Below, piece by piece: positions 6,816 to 15,900 of a stretch of DNA of 64,000 nucleotides. The position numbers were made by a program, and so were the translations under genes. The notes below the pieces were generated by a model. That model did no database searches. It had not been told where the DNA came from and saw only the letters and a list, made by a program, of their open reading frames with translations. Source of the stretch: PCPOR2b sp965220385 (lineage in GTDB: Bacteria > Poribacteria > WGA-4E > PCPOR2b). The DNA lies in NCBI GenBank assembly GCA_965220385.1, contig OZ244825.1, positions 3,720,001 to 3,784,000 on the forward strand, written 5' to 3'. Numbering within the stretch: the first letter of the stretch is position 1; the number at the start of each line of letters is the position of its first letter.

Positions 6816-8483
6816 TCAGGGATGCCGATATTCCACATGTGCCTCGACTTTCTCGACAGTGATTGGCGCCCTTTGTGAATCTCGTTCCGTAACTCGGATG
6901 CCAATCAAATTGATACCCACCGCAAACAGCTTTGGACTTGTGTCGAAGACAAACCAACCGGCATCAACAATCGCCCTATCCAACAGCATACCGTTGAGAC
7001 GCACTTCGAGCCGGTCAATCATATCCTTTCGTGCCGGTGAGGTGAACAGCTGCAGCCGATCCCAGAAAGGGTTGATAGACACAGCGTCAATTTTCTGACC
7101 CTCCGGCAGATTTTCTGTCTCTGGATCGGAAAGCAGGATGCGAAGGGTCAGTCGCTTGATTCGATCCCCTTCAGCCGCGGAATCATCGGAGACACGAAGC
7201 CTAATCAGTCCATCCACCAGCCCTAAGTTATCTAAGGTGATGGGCAGCTGTCCCAGCATGTTCGTGTTCTGGTAACTGAACCGTGGTGTGTGCCACTCAT
7301 CGACGTCAGCTCCACCGGATCCACCGCCGCCGCGACGCTGGACAACGAAGTGTTTGTTCAAATATTCCAGTTTTTCCGGATCACCAAGTTCACCGTATGC
7401 CTGCTGATACACGGGAATCATCCGCGTACCGTCAAAGTAGGCACCGTGTGTCTTAACCTTCAGCGCCTGGGCAACTTCGGGCGGCGCAACGCCCCAGTTG
7501 AAGGTCTGAATTGCGTCTACCCCCTGCTGCCACCAGTTAGCGACGACACCGCGCCACACTTCGATCGGGGGCCAGGAATAACCATCCGTGCAGTGATGGT
7601 CGTCAAGCGTCCCGAAGATTTGAATCGGCTTATCCCTAATAATAGACCGAAACTGATCAATCGCCAGTTCATACGATCGCACACCCAAGACGAAAAAATC
7701 AACGAGATGCCCACGCACCCACGTTTCCACGTCGAGCCCATCGAAGTGACAACCGATGAGATTATCTGGGATCCGCACGGCTAACAGAACAGGTCGCCCA
7801 CGCTTCTGCTCTACTTCAAGCGTTTCTTGCCGAACGCGGCGAAGAAATTCCGTGATATGCTCACGCTGCGCCCATTGATGTCCCGGCGGCGTCTGGACAG
7901 GACCGCGTGCAAAATCGATCTCCAATCCATCGAAGTTGTACCGCTCCACCAGTTCCCGGCAGATAGCGACCTTGTAGTCACGCACACCCGGCGCAGAAAA
8001 GTTCCAGAGCGGCTGCGCCCACTCACCTGTAATCAGCCAATCGGGATGCGCTTCCGCCAATTCACGATGCTCGGTATATGGATCTTCGTTAAGTCGATAG
8101 GTATAGAAGCACTCGAGCCCCCGTTTCTTTGTTTCCTCGATATAAACTTCAGCGATGTTGACGCCGTCATCTAACCATTGCTGGAAGATCTGGACACGCT
8201 CCGGACTTACATATTTTGGCACCGACGGACTCGTCTCATCTATCAGCGGTCGTCCTTCCAATGGGAAGGCATTATCGAATGACCACCACTGCGCGTCAAT
8301 GTGAACCCCCGGCGTATCGGCGAACGCGAATTCATACGTCATAATCTGCTCGACAGTCAGTCCCTGTTCAACGGCGCACAGTAAACCGTCTACTTGATGA
8401 TTCACGACGATTCGCCGTTTCCGATTCACGGCGGCGAGATGTTCCGACGAAAGCTTAAAAATGTAGTTGGTAGCACAATCCAT
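6816..8483 (-). CDS. TIM-barrel glycosidase-like protein (paralogue 1 of 3)
   Basis: 555 residues without a signal peptide. The first about 370 residues read as a family-10-like TIM barrel: PGVHIDAQWW, HPDWLI, YNFDGLEIDFARGP (acidic pair Glu-x-Asp on a strand end), GRPVLLAVRIPDN and TLDDHHCTDGYSWPPIEVWRGV. A C-terminal beta-rich part (from about 400) contains LRILLSDPE and MIDRLEVRLNG. Two homologues lie at 50132-51715 and 54207-55826; the third is the closer. The role is probably hydrolysis of glycosidic bonds in polysaccharide breakdown; activity is inferred. Confidence 0.75.
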   Translation of the reverse strand: MDCATNYIFKLSSEHLAAVNRKRRIVVNHQVDGLLCAVEQGLTVEQIMTYEFAFADTPGVHIDAQWWSFDNAFPLEGRPLIDETSPSVPKYVSPERVQIFQQWLDDGVNIAEVYIEETKKRGLECFYTYRLNEDPYTEHRELAEAHPDWLITGEWAQPLWNFSAPGVRDYKVAICRELVERYNFDGLEIDFARGPVQTPPGHQWAQREHITEFLRRVRQETLEVEQKRGRPVLLAVRIPDNLIGCHFDGLDVETWVRGHLVDFFVLGVRSYELAIDQFRSIIRDKPIQIFGTLDDHHCTDGYSWPPIEVWRGVVANWWQQGVDAIQTFNWGVAPPEVAQALKVKTHGAYFDGTRMIPVYQQAYGELGDPEKLEYLNKHFVVQRRGGGGSGGADVDEWHTPRFSYQNTNMLGQLPITLDNLGLVDGLIRLRVSDDSAAEGDRIKRLTLRILLSDPETENLPEGQKIDAVSINPFWDRLQLFTSPARKDMIDRLEVRLNGMLLDRAIVDAGWFVFDTSPKLFAVGINLIGIRVTERDSQRAPITVEKVEAHVEYRHP

Positions 8484-8534
8484 CTGCTGTCCGTTTCCCT
8501 AATCGTTTGACAGCCTGATCACTTAGGAGGTCCT

Positions 8535-9395
8535 TTAGTCTATCGATAACTCGGAAACGTGCGCTTCCATCCACGCAGTAAAAAAGGCTGCCATTGAGCC
8601 GTATCGCTTCCTTCGATCATCGCAGCAGGCGCGGCGAACCACCTCATACAGTGCGTTGTTTCCGCGAAACGGACGACGCTCTAACGTACCGTTTGACAGC
8701 AGCACCGCTGCGGTTCTTCCCATAGTGAACACAGTGGTACGTTCATCAATGCGTGCACCCCACTCGAACTCTTCAGGCGCCATGAAACGCGATGAACCGA
8801 ACATCCGCCCCATCTCGTTTATAAACGGTGCCTCAGAATAGTGGTCTAGGTCTACCACATGTAACTCCCGATGGTCAAAGTCGTAGATCATGCAGCCGTC
8901 ATAAAAATCGACAGCAATCCACCCTAACCGTGCGAGTTGGTGGTGCAGCTCATAGACAAGATCCAGAGCGCGTATTATCTCGTGAGGTGGAAGGCGTCGG
9001 AAACGTTGAAAGGTTGACCGTGGGTCATCGCGCACTGCAGCATCGACCCGAATTAGTTCGCCTTCAACCCACTGATAGACAAGCAGCGGACCGCTCGGTG
9101 ACTCTATTACCTGATGCAAAGGCGGCAGGGTGGAGTGGTTGCAACTTCGCCGAAGTTGGACTGCGTTTCGGAGCAGCGACACCCGCCCGGAATGGTTCAG
9201 AAAGGGATTTGGATCATCGGGGTTTCCCGCTGTCTTGACGAAATAGCGTCCCTGTGGGGTTTGTACCCCGTAGGAGACGTTGCCCGAATCTTGGGTGCGT
9301 CGATCAAAGACAGCAAACACACTACCGACACTATTCAGATAAACGTCCGGCGTCTGTTCAATGCGTTCAACATATAGCAACGGAGGGCGGCTCAT
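8535..9395 (-). CDS. Degenerate serine/threonine protein kinase-like protein
   Basis: 286 residues with a eukaryotic-like kinase plan. RYFVKTAG supplies the lobe-1 lysine (Lys54), LLVYQWVEGEL the hinge, AVDFYDGCMIYDF the catalytic loop (Asp163), VVDLDHY the magnesium motif (Asp182) and SSRFMAPEEF the activation-segment APE. The loop Asn expected five residues after Asp163 is Cys168, and HRD and DFG are altered, so catalysis is uncertain and it may be a pseudokinase. No transmembrane or sensor domain. It sits between the glycosidase-like gene and the MBL hydrolase on the same strand. Confidence 0.75.
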   Translation of the reverse strand: MSRPPLLYVERIEQTPDVYLNSVGSVFAVFDRRTQDSGNVSYGVQTPQGRYFVKTAGNPDDPNPFLNHSGRVSLLRNAVQLRRSCNHSTLPPLHQVIESPSGPLLVYQWVEGELIRVDAAVRDDPRSTFQRFRRLPPHEIIRALDLVYELHHQLARLGWIAVDFYDGCMIYDFDHRELHVVDLDHYSEAPFINEMGRMFGSSRFMAPEEFEWGARIDERTTVFTMGRTAAVLLSNGTLERRPFRGNNALYEVVRRACCDDRRKRYGSMAAFFTAWMEAHVSELSID

Positions 9396-9412
9396 ATCTG
9401 TCTCCCGCAGCC

Positions 9413-10177
9413 TTAAACTTCCACTACCAAGCCGTCATAGGCGAGCTGAACATTTTCAGGCAGGCGTGCGTTCGTTGAATGATGGTCCACATCGTGGGTC
9501 ATGTGCGTGAAATAGGTCTGTTGGGGGTTGAGTTCTGTCACAATCTCCAACGCCTCTGGAATCGTGAAATGGGTTGGATGCCGCGGCTCCCACCGGATGG
9601 CATCGAGCACCAGCACTTCAAGATCACTCAGCAGATCCATAGAGGCTGGCGCAATCGCGTTACAGTCCGTAGCGTATGCAAAATCGCCAATCCGAAACCC
9701 AAGCACCTCTGTCCAACCGTGTAGCAGATCAACCGGCACAAATTCAACATCAAACAGCTCAAAGGGACCATCAATCGGCACCCGTTCCAGCTGCGGGATA
9801 CCGCCGCCGAGATGCTGAAGCCGAAAGGCATATTCAAAAACGGTGCTAAGGCGATCGAGGGTGTCGGGGCTGCCATAACAGGGGATGGAGGTGCCTTGAA
9901 TCTCGGAATAGGCGCGGACATCGTCAAGCCCGTGTAGATGGTCTGCGTGGGCGTGGGTAAACAGGATGGCGTCGATATGATCAATGCCACATCGGAGAAC
10001 TTGGAGCCGTAACTCCGGGGAGGTGTCTACCAAGATGTTTTTGCCGTCGTCGAGGGTAATGACAATTGAGGGACGGGTGCGCTGATTTTTGGGGTCTTTC
10101 GATTGGCAGACATCACAGCGACAAGCAATCATCGGGACACCGTGCGAGGTGCCTGTACCGAGAAACGTAATCTTCAT
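9413..10177 (-). CDS. MBL-fold metallo-hydrolase, PhnP-like
   Basis: 254 residues from the ATG at 10177. The N-terminus FLGTGTSHGVPMIACRCDVCQS is typical of PhnP-type phosphodiesterases, which cleave cyclic phosphates, including the extra cysteines that bind a structural zinc. The metal motif THAHADHLHGLDD gives HxHxDH. Later histidines (GWTEVLGF region, THMTHDVDHH) complete the set. Its start overlaps the stop of the upstream zinc-ribbon gene (ATGA), implying translational coupling. No other phosphonate-pathway genes are nearby, so a housekeeping cyclic phosphodiesterase role is as likely. Confidence 0.85.
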   Translation of the reverse strand: MKITFLGTGTSHGVPMIACRCDVCQSKDPKNQRTRPSIVITLDDGKNILVDTSPELRLQVLRCGIDHIDAILFTHAHADHLHGLDDVRAYSEIQGTSIPCYGSPDTLDRLSTVFEYAFRLQHLGGGIPQLERVPIDGPFELFDVEFVPVDLLHGWTEVLGFRIGDFAYATDCNAIAPASMDLLSDLEVLVLDAIRWEPRHPTHFTIPEALEIVTELNPQQTYFTHMTHDVDHHSTNARLPENVQLAYDGLVVEV

Positions 10178-10353
10178 GAACCTGACCTTTCCTTCCTCGG
10201 AAAAATCACTCCGCACTCAGGGCACTCAGCGGTGTACGATCGGATCGCAAAACCGCATTGAGGACAGATCCGCTTGGTTTGCCGGCGGGAAATCAGGAGG
10301 ATACCCAGAAAAATGATAAGCAGAATCAGAACCTCCAAAGGACCTATGGACAT
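10174..10353 (-). CDS. Small membrane protein with a C-terminal zinc ribbon
   Basis: 59 residues, start at 10353 supported by GGAGG eight bases upstream. One transmembrane helix (residues about 4-20) is followed by CPQCGFAIRSYTAECPECG, two CxxC knuckles that should bind one zinc. It overlaps the PhnP-like gene by four bases. Function unknown; possibly a membrane-tethered adaptor. Confidence 0.65.
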   Translation of the reverse strand: MSIGPLEVLILLIIFLGILLISRRQTKRICPQCGFAIRSYTAECPECGVIFPRKERSGS

Positions 10354-10431
10354 ATTAAGGTCCTCCGATGTGTGAAATGTAGGACGCAAACACACCTATG
10401 AACCTCCCGTGTTTGCCTCGTCTGCTGCTCT

Positions 10432-11277
10432 TCAATTTTTCACCAACCCTCTCAACACCGCCAAGTTAGTTGCATGCATCGTTTCCATCTTCGGCGTTTC
10501 GATAACCATTGGAACGTCCTCAAAGCGGGGGTCGTTGGCGAGCAGTTGGAACGGTGTTATCCCGATGTTGCCTTCGCCGATATGTTCGTGGCGATCGACC
10601 CGGCTGCTGTACTGCGATTTCGCATCGTTGAGATGAAATGCAAGCAACCGATCCAACCCGACAATTTGGTCAAATTGATCAAACGTCTGGTGATAGTCAT
10701 CCTCCGTCCGCAAGTCGTACCCCGCGGCGAAGACATGACAGGTATCGAAACAGACACCCAATCTGTCCGGACACTTCGAGTCATCAATGATCTCACGCAG
10801 ATGTTCAAAACAGTATCCCAGATTCGTCCCTTGCCCCGCCGTTGTTTCTAACAAGACAATAACGCTTCCGCCCGCTGTTTTTTCAAAGAGCGTATTTAGA
10901 CTATCACTCAATACCTTTAACCCTTCTGCTTCGCCGGCGTCGAGATGTGATCCCAGATGGGTCACAATATACCGAATCCCACAGTCATCCGCGAGTTCCA
11001 TCTGAGAAAGGAACTGTTCGCGAGAGTTCTCAAGGACATCCGGCTTGGGAGAGGCGAGGTTGGTGAGATGGATGTCGTGCACGAGTCCTTCGCGGACAAT
11101 GTCGGATGCCTCCCACGCCTCCCGAAATTGCGCTATGTCTGATTCAGCAGGCTCTTTGCCAACCCAGCGGTTTGGATTTTTCAGGAAAATTTGGATGGCT
11201 TCACATTCCAATTTTTCCCCGTTCCGAATTGAATTGTGCAAACCGCCGGCGGCGGAAACATGTGCACCTAATATCAT
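10432..11277 (-). CDS. nfo: Endonuclease IV (AP endonuclease)
   Basis: 281 residues, the usual length. It begins MILGAHVSAAGGLHNSI, typical of the family, and carries the tri-zinc site motifs VTHLGSH, LLETTAGQG, VCFDTCHVFAAGYD, HLNDAKS, RHEHIGEG and VIETPK. The enzyme cleaves 5' to abasic sites and removes 3' blocks during base-excision repair. It stands apart from the surrounding catabolic genes and is probably a housekeeping gene. Confidence 0.96.
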   Translation of the reverse strand: MILGAHVSAAGGLHNSIRNGEKLECEAIQIFLKNPNRWVGKEPAESDIAQFREAWEASDIVREGLVHDIHLTNLASPKPDVLENSREQFLSQMELADDCGIRYIVTHLGSHLDAGEAEGLKVLSDSLNTLFEKTAGGSVIVLLETTAGQGTNLGYCFEHLREIIDDSKCPDRLGVCFDTCHVFAAGYDLRTEDDYHQTFDQFDQIVGLDRLLAFHLNDAKSQYSSRVDRHEHIGEGNIGITPFQLLANDPRFEDVPMVIETPKMETMHATNLAVLRGLVKN

Positions 11278-11357
11278 TGATGGTGATCCTCCAATATTCT
11301 AAAACAGTCAGATATACTCAACATGATTTCTGAACGCATTATTGTTATAGTGGCCCT

Positions 11358-11447
11358 TAGAATTAATGAGACACTCCAAACCGGTGCGGTTGAAAACCGC
11401 ACCTACCGGAGAAGCGAAAGTGTCTATTTATTTTTAGAAATCACCAT
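11358..11447. repeat. Possible short inverted-repeat element containing a GC hairpin
   Basis: The nfo/SelA-like intergenic gap contains CCGGTGCGGTTG...AACCGCACC (11381-11409), a strong 9-bp stem with a 3-nt loop. The same hairpin recurs at 27906-27934. Imperfect flanking repeats (GAGACACT near 11370, AGTGTCT near 11420) suggest element ends, but the boundaries are uncertain. Confidence 0.45.
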
Positions 11448-11478
11448 AAAAAGACCTAAACGACAAATTATGAGCCAA

Positions 11479-12615
11479 TTAACTGCTGAGCACAGCCTTC
11501 AGCCGATCAATGACTATTTCTTCCTCGCCTTCGTTTAGGGTATGACCGTGAATTATGATACTATCATCACTCCCACCGACCCTGATACGGGGTACGCCGT
11601 TATCAAGTTCAGCCACGACCTGCCTCGCATCCTTTCCAGCAACCTCTGAATCGATACCGACATGTAGGGTGGATCCGGTATGGGCGCCGACGTGCACTAT
11701 CTCCATTTTTCCTATACCCGCAATGTTTTCCAACGCCTGCTGCATACCAACGAGCGTCGCCTCATCCTTCGCATGACGTTCCTCGTGGTCTGCGTTCAGC
11801 CACCACTCCAGTGCTGCCACCAGTCCGATGACATCGTGACGGCCTATCTTAAAGCCTCTGCCAAATGAACGTCCGTCTGGATTGTAGAAGCCGATATAGC
11901 CGTGATCCGCCACAGCATCCATCAGTTCTTTTTTACCAAGCGCAATCCCAACTGCGGGCGGTGCATTGAAGTACTTCCCGCTAAAACATACCAGATCCGC
12001 CGATTGTGCCAGCCCTCGGAAATAGTCTACCGGATAGATATGGGTCGCAGCGTCAACGATAACAGGCACGCCGTGGGTGTGAGCCGTCTTGACCACATCT
12101 GCCAACGGTATAATCGAGCTATCGGCATCCCTTCTTGCAAGGTAAGCAACCGCTGCGGTGTTGGGTCCTATCGCCTCGTCCAACACATCAACGGTGCATC
12201 CGTCTGTATCTCCCACTTCCACAAGTACCCCACCAGGTACGGGAAATTCTCGGTCGTAGCTATTACGATGTTTCGTTTGGATGAGGACTTCGTGCTTAAT
12301 GCCAACGATCTCCGGGAGTTGGCTGATTTTCTGGCGATCCCGCCCGGTCATACAGGCTGCGGTACTCAGGGCAAGCGCGGCAAAGCAGCCGGACGTTATG
12401 TAGGCGGCCTCAACGCCCATCAGTTTCGCAACATGCTCACCTGCTTTGTCGAGAAGTTCCTCCATCTCCACATAGTTGGAGTTGGCATCCACCATAGCAC
12501 CCATCACTTCAGGGGACAGTGTCGAACCGCCCCAAAGCGTCTGCGTTCCCCCGGCGTTAATGAGCGGGCGTACGCCGAGTCTTTTGTAGACTTCACTACC
12601 AAAATTGTTAGTCAT
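11479..12615 (-). CDS. SelA-like PLP-dependent enzyme
   Basis: 378 residues of the L-seryl-tRNA(Sec) selenium transferase-like aminotransferase fold: RPLINAGGTQTLWGGS at the N-terminus, VEAAYITSGCFAALAL, the PLP Asp in PVIVDAATHIYP (Asp188), and the Schiff-base Lys in SGKYFNAPP (Lys214). Catabolic members of this group include ammonia-lyases and aldolases of sugar acids such as DgaE. No selenocysteine genes (selB, selD, tRNA-Sec) are visible, so true SelA activity is unlikely. The neighbouring aldo/keto reductase fits a carbon-catabolic role. Confidence 0.8.
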   Translation of the reverse strand: MTNNFGSEVYKRLGVRPLINAGGTQTLWGGSTLSPEVMGAMVDANSNYVEMEELLDKAGEHVAKLMGVEAAYITSGCFAALALSTAACMTGRDRQKISQLPEIVGIKHEVLIQTKHRNSYDREFPVPGGVLVEVGDTDGCTVDVLDEAIGPNTAAVAYLARRDADSSIIPLADVVKTAHTHGVPVIVDAATHIYPVDYFRGLAQSADLVCFSGKYFNAPPAVGIALGKKELMDAVADHGYIGFYNPDGRSFGRGFKIGRHDVIGLVAALEWWLNADHEERHAKDEATLVGMQQALENIAGIGKMEIVHVGAHTGSTLHVGIDSEVAGKDARQVVAELDNGVPRIRVGGSDDSIIIHGHTLNEGEEEIVIDRLKAVLSS

Positions 12616-12683
12616 TACGATTGTCTTACTCCTACCTTTTCATTCTATACAAGGCTTGCAGTTACAGCCGACTATTTAGAGGG

Positions 12684-13622
12684 CTACACATTTTCGAGCG
12701 ATTCTGCCGGGACCATCCCGACTGCATCAAGGCGACGCTTCGCCTCCGTGTAAACATCTGGTGCCAGCGGTCCCCGTTCAGCGGTCCGAACGTTCTCAAG
12801 CAGATGGTCGACGTTCCGCGTTCCCACGATTGTTGTATGAACATGTGGATGGCTTAGGGTGAAACGTAAGATGAACGCAGTTCGGCTCTCACCCTCCTCG
12901 CGGAGTTCATCTAATTTGGCTTCGTCGAACGCCTGTTGCCATCTGTCAGCATTCCCTCTACCTTCCCCCGGTTCGCCCTGCGCCACACCGCCTCGGATAA
13001 TCATCCCGGTGCCCGCGTTTGCTGCCTCAGTGATAAAGTTTTCCGTGGTGCGGTCGAGCGCGGAATATCCGAACTGAAACACATCGAATGAACCCCATTC
13101 GAGAAAGGTCGGCTTATGTTCAAGGGCGGAGGAGGTGCCGATCCAGCGCACTTTTCCTTGGTCTCGTGCCTCGTTCAACGCATCGATCACCGCGCCCTGT
13201 TCACAGTCCTCTACCGTCGCACCGTGGAACTGCATCACATCCAGATAGTCGGTTTTCAGTCGTCGCAGGCTTTCGTCCACGCCGCGGTGAACATTCTCCT
13301 TCGTCCAAATTTTGCCGACCCATCCCAAGCCCTTCTGTCCGTGATCTGGGTGACAGCCACACTTGCTCGCTAGGTAGTATTCGTCACGACGGTGGGAGAT
13401 AAACCTGCCGATGTACTCTTCACTGCGACCGTAGCAATCTGCGGTATCAATGAAGTTGATTCCGGCATCTAACAGTGCATTAAGAACGGTCTCCGCCTGC
13501 GTTTCGGTCAGTGGACGATCATCGTTACCCGCCCACTCCGATCGTATCTCCATGGCACCGTAGCTCAAGCGGGTCACATCAAGCCCCGTGCGTCCGAGGG
13601 TTGCTTTGGATAACTGAGCCAT
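12684..13622 (-). CDS. Aldo/keto reductase
   Basis: 312 residues. The AKR signature is present: ATLGRTGLDVTRLSYG at the start, FIDTADCYGRSE with catalytic Asp59 and Tyr64, YLASKCG (Lys87) and YLDVMQFHGA (His). It would reduce an aldehyde or ketone with NAD(P)H in the cytoplasm. It is transcribed toward the SelA-like gene, consistent with a two-gene catabolic unit. Substrate unknown. Confidence 0.92.
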   Translation of the reverse strand: MAQLSKATLGRTGLDVTRLSYGAMEIRSEWAGNDDRPLTETQAETVLNALLDAGINFIDTADCYGRSEEYIGRFISHRRDEYYLASKCGCHPDHGQKGLGWVGKIWTKENVHRGVDESLRRLKTDYLDVMQFHGATVEDCEQGAVIDALNEARDQGKVRWIGTSSALEHKPTFLEWGSFDVFQFGYSALDRTTENFITEAANAGTGMIIRGGVAQGEPGEGRGNADRWQQAFDEAKLDELREEGESRTAFILRFTLSHPHVHTTIVGTRNVDHLLENVRTAERGPLAPDVYTEAKRRLDAVGMVPAESLENV

Positions 13623-13705
13623 TTGAATCCTTCCTTTCTCGTTCTGTTTTCAGACCACATCATGTATTAGCAATAAAAGGGGATGTTGAGACTCCAACAG
13701 AATAC

Positions 13706-14722
13706 CTAAACAACCTCATTTGATTTCGCCTTCAATCCCTCCAACCTCTCCAACGCCCGTCCGGAATCGATAGATTCCGCTGCCGTTGCGAGTCCCGCCG
13801 TTATGTCCTTAGCCTTCCCGCCAGCAACAATCGCCGCCGCTGCATTGAGCAACGCAATGTCCCGTTTCGGTCCTTTTTCACCTTTCAAGACACCCAACGT
13901 CATTTCTGCGTTCTCTTCCGGTGTTCCCCCTTTGAGGTCGCACGGTTGTGCCGTTGGGATGCCCAATCCCCTCGGATTAAGCGTGTATGTATTGATCTCG
14001 CCATCCACCAACTCCGAGACCTGAGTCGTGGTCGTCGTTGTGATTTCGTCTAAGCCGTCTTCGCCATGCACGACAAACGCACGATGGGACCCAAAATTCT
14101 TGAGGACATTCGCCAACGGCTCTGTCAGCGTTGGCGAGTAAACACCAATGACCTGTGCCTACGCACCGGCAGGATTCGTGAGCGGACCAAGCGCATTGAA
14201 AATTGTACGGATACCGATCTCTCGGCGGGGTCCAACCGCATATCTCATCGCACCGTGCAATGTGATAGTAAAGAGAAAGCCAATTCCCACATCATCGATA
14301 CACGCGCCAACCTGCTCCGGTCCAATCTCAATGTTTACACCCAGTGCCTTGAGAACATCGGCGGTTCCACTCCGGCTCGAAATCGCGCGGTTACCGTGTT
14401 TCGCCACCGGAATCCCTGTTCCCGCCACAACAAACGCCGCAGTTGTTGAGATGTTGAACGTATGTGCCCCGTCCCCACCCGTGCCGCTAGTATCGACGAC
14501 AAAGGGATGCTTGGTGTGAACCTTCGTCGATTTTTCGCGCATCATACGCGCTGCACCGGTGATCTCTTTAATCGTCTCACCCTTGATTCGGAGGGCGGTA
14601 ATGAACGAAGCAATTTGCGCTGGCGTCGCTTCGCCGCTCATGATTTCGTTCATTGTGTCAACGGTTTCACGCTCGGTTAAGTCTCCTCCATCGACAACTT
14701 TCTGTATTGTTTCGCGGATCAC
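13706..14722 (-). pseudogene. trpD: Second copy of trpD interrupted by an amber codon
   Basis: This copy has exactly the same codon count as the intact trpD just upstream. The start equivalent to the intact copy is the GTG at 14722 (AGGAG nine bases upstream). Reading is open except for one in-frame TAG at 14159-14161 (codon 188), where the intact gene has CAG in NPAGTQAQVIG; this copy reads NPAGA-stop-AQVIG. After the stop the frame stays open and similar to the end. By eye about 20 of the first 190 residues differ. Explanations: recent nonsense inactivation, sequencing or assembly error, or suppression. The truncated product keeps the PRPP motif DTSGTGGDG but lacks most of the alpha/beta domain. 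Confidence 0.85.
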
Positions 14723-14782
14723 TGGTAACATCTCCTGGTTTCGGTAAATCTCTATTTGCAGAGAATCAGATGCGGCTCAAGG

Positions 14783-15799
14783 TTAAAATGTCTCATTCGA
14801 TTTCGCTTTCAATCCCTCCAACCTCTCCAACGCCCGTCCGGAATCGATAGATTCCGCTGCCGTTGCGAGTCCCGTCGTCATGTCCTTAGCCTTCCCGCCA
14901 GCAACAATCGCTGCCGCTGCATTAAGCAATACAATGTCTCGTTTCGGTCCCTCTTCACCCCTCAAGACGCCCAACGTCATTTCTGCGTTTTCTTCCGGTG
15001 TTCCCCCTTTGAGGTCACTCGGCTGTGCCGTTGGGATGCCCAATTCCGTCGGATCGAGCGTGTATGTATTGACCGCACCATCCGCCAACTCCGAAACCTG
15101 AGTCGTCGTCGTCGTTGTAATTTCGTCCAAGCCATCTCCGCCGTGAACAATAAACGCACGCTGGCTGCCAAGATTCTTGAGGACATTCGCCAAGGACTCC
15201 GTCAGTGCGGGTGCGTAGACACCAATGACCTGCGCCTGCGTGCCAGCGGGATTCGTGAGCGGACCGAGCACATTAAAAATTGTACGGATACCGATCTCTC
15301 GGCGGGGTCCAATCGCATATTTCATCGCACCGTGCAACGTAACAGCAAAGAGAAAACCGATCCCTACATCATCAATACACGCGCCAACCTGCTCCGGTCC
15401 GATTTCAATATTTATGCCCAACGCTTTAAGAACGTCCGCGCTACCGCTTTGGCTCGAAGCAGCTCGGTTACCGTGTTTTGCCACCGGAATCCCCGTTCCC
15501 GCCACAACAAATGCTGCGGTCGTTGAGATATTGAATGAGTGTGAGCCATCTCCGCCTGTGCCGCAAGTATCAATAGCAAAAGGGTGTTTGGTGTGGATCT
15601 TTGTCGATTTTTCGCGCATAACGCGTGCGGCGCCGGTAATTTCTTCAATCGTCTCGCCCTTGATTCGGAGAGCGGTGATGAAAGCGGCAACTTGCGCCGG
15701 CGTCGCTTCGCCGCTCATGATTTCGTTCATGGTATCAACGGTTTCACGCTCGGTTAAATCGTGGCCATCGACAACTTTTTGTATTGTTTCGCGGATCAT
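14783..15799 (-). CDS. trpD: Anthranilate phosphoribosyltransferase
   Basis: 338 residues, ATG with AGGAG eight bases upstream. The PRPP-binding motif DTCGTGGDGSHSFNIST and KHGNRAASSQSGSADVLKALG are diagnostic. RREIGIRTIFNVLGPLTNPAG and VHGGDGLDEI also match the family. It transfers phosphoribose from PRPP to anthranilate in tryptophan biosynthesis. No other trp genes are visible. A tandem homologue lies 60 bp downstream. The family also includes related phosphoribosyl and pyrimidine phosphorylases, but the motifs fit TrpD. Confidence 0.93.
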   Translation of the reverse strand: MIRETIQKVVDGHDLTERETVDTMNEIMSGEATPAQVAAFITALRIKGETIEEITGAARVMREKSTKIHTKHPFAIDTCGTGGDGSHSFNISTTAAFVVAGTGIPVAKHGNRAASSQSGSADVLKALGINIEIGPEQVGACIDDVGIGFLFAVTLHGAMKYAIGPRREIGIRTIFNVLGPLTNPAGTQAQVIGVYAPALTESLANVLKNLGSQRAFIVHGGDGLDEITTTTTTQVSELADGAVNTYTLDPTELGIPTAQPSDLKGGTPEENAEMTLGVLRGEEGPKRDIVLLNAAAAIVAGGKAKDMTTGLATAAESIDSGRALERLEGLKAKSNETF

Positions 15800-15900
15800 T
15801 ATAATATCTCCTAAAAAGTAACGAGTAACAAGTAATACGTAAAAAGGATGTTGTTAGACGGTGTCAAGTCCTAAAATAGCTTTACATAAACAGTTACGCA

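Noticed and set aside
11479..12615. True selenocysteine synthase (selA)
   Set aside because: No selB, selD or tRNA-Sec is seen, and the protein fits SelA-like catabolic PLP enzymes; the gene symbol was withheld.
11902..12753. 283-codon plus-strand frame opposite the SelA-like gene
   Set aside because: Antisense shadow of a gene with clear PLP-enzyme motifs, running on into the next intergenic region.
14756..15526. 256-codon plus-strand frame opposite trpD
   Set aside because: Antisense shadow of an intact, well-recognised trpD; compositionally Arg/Cys-rich with no family features.
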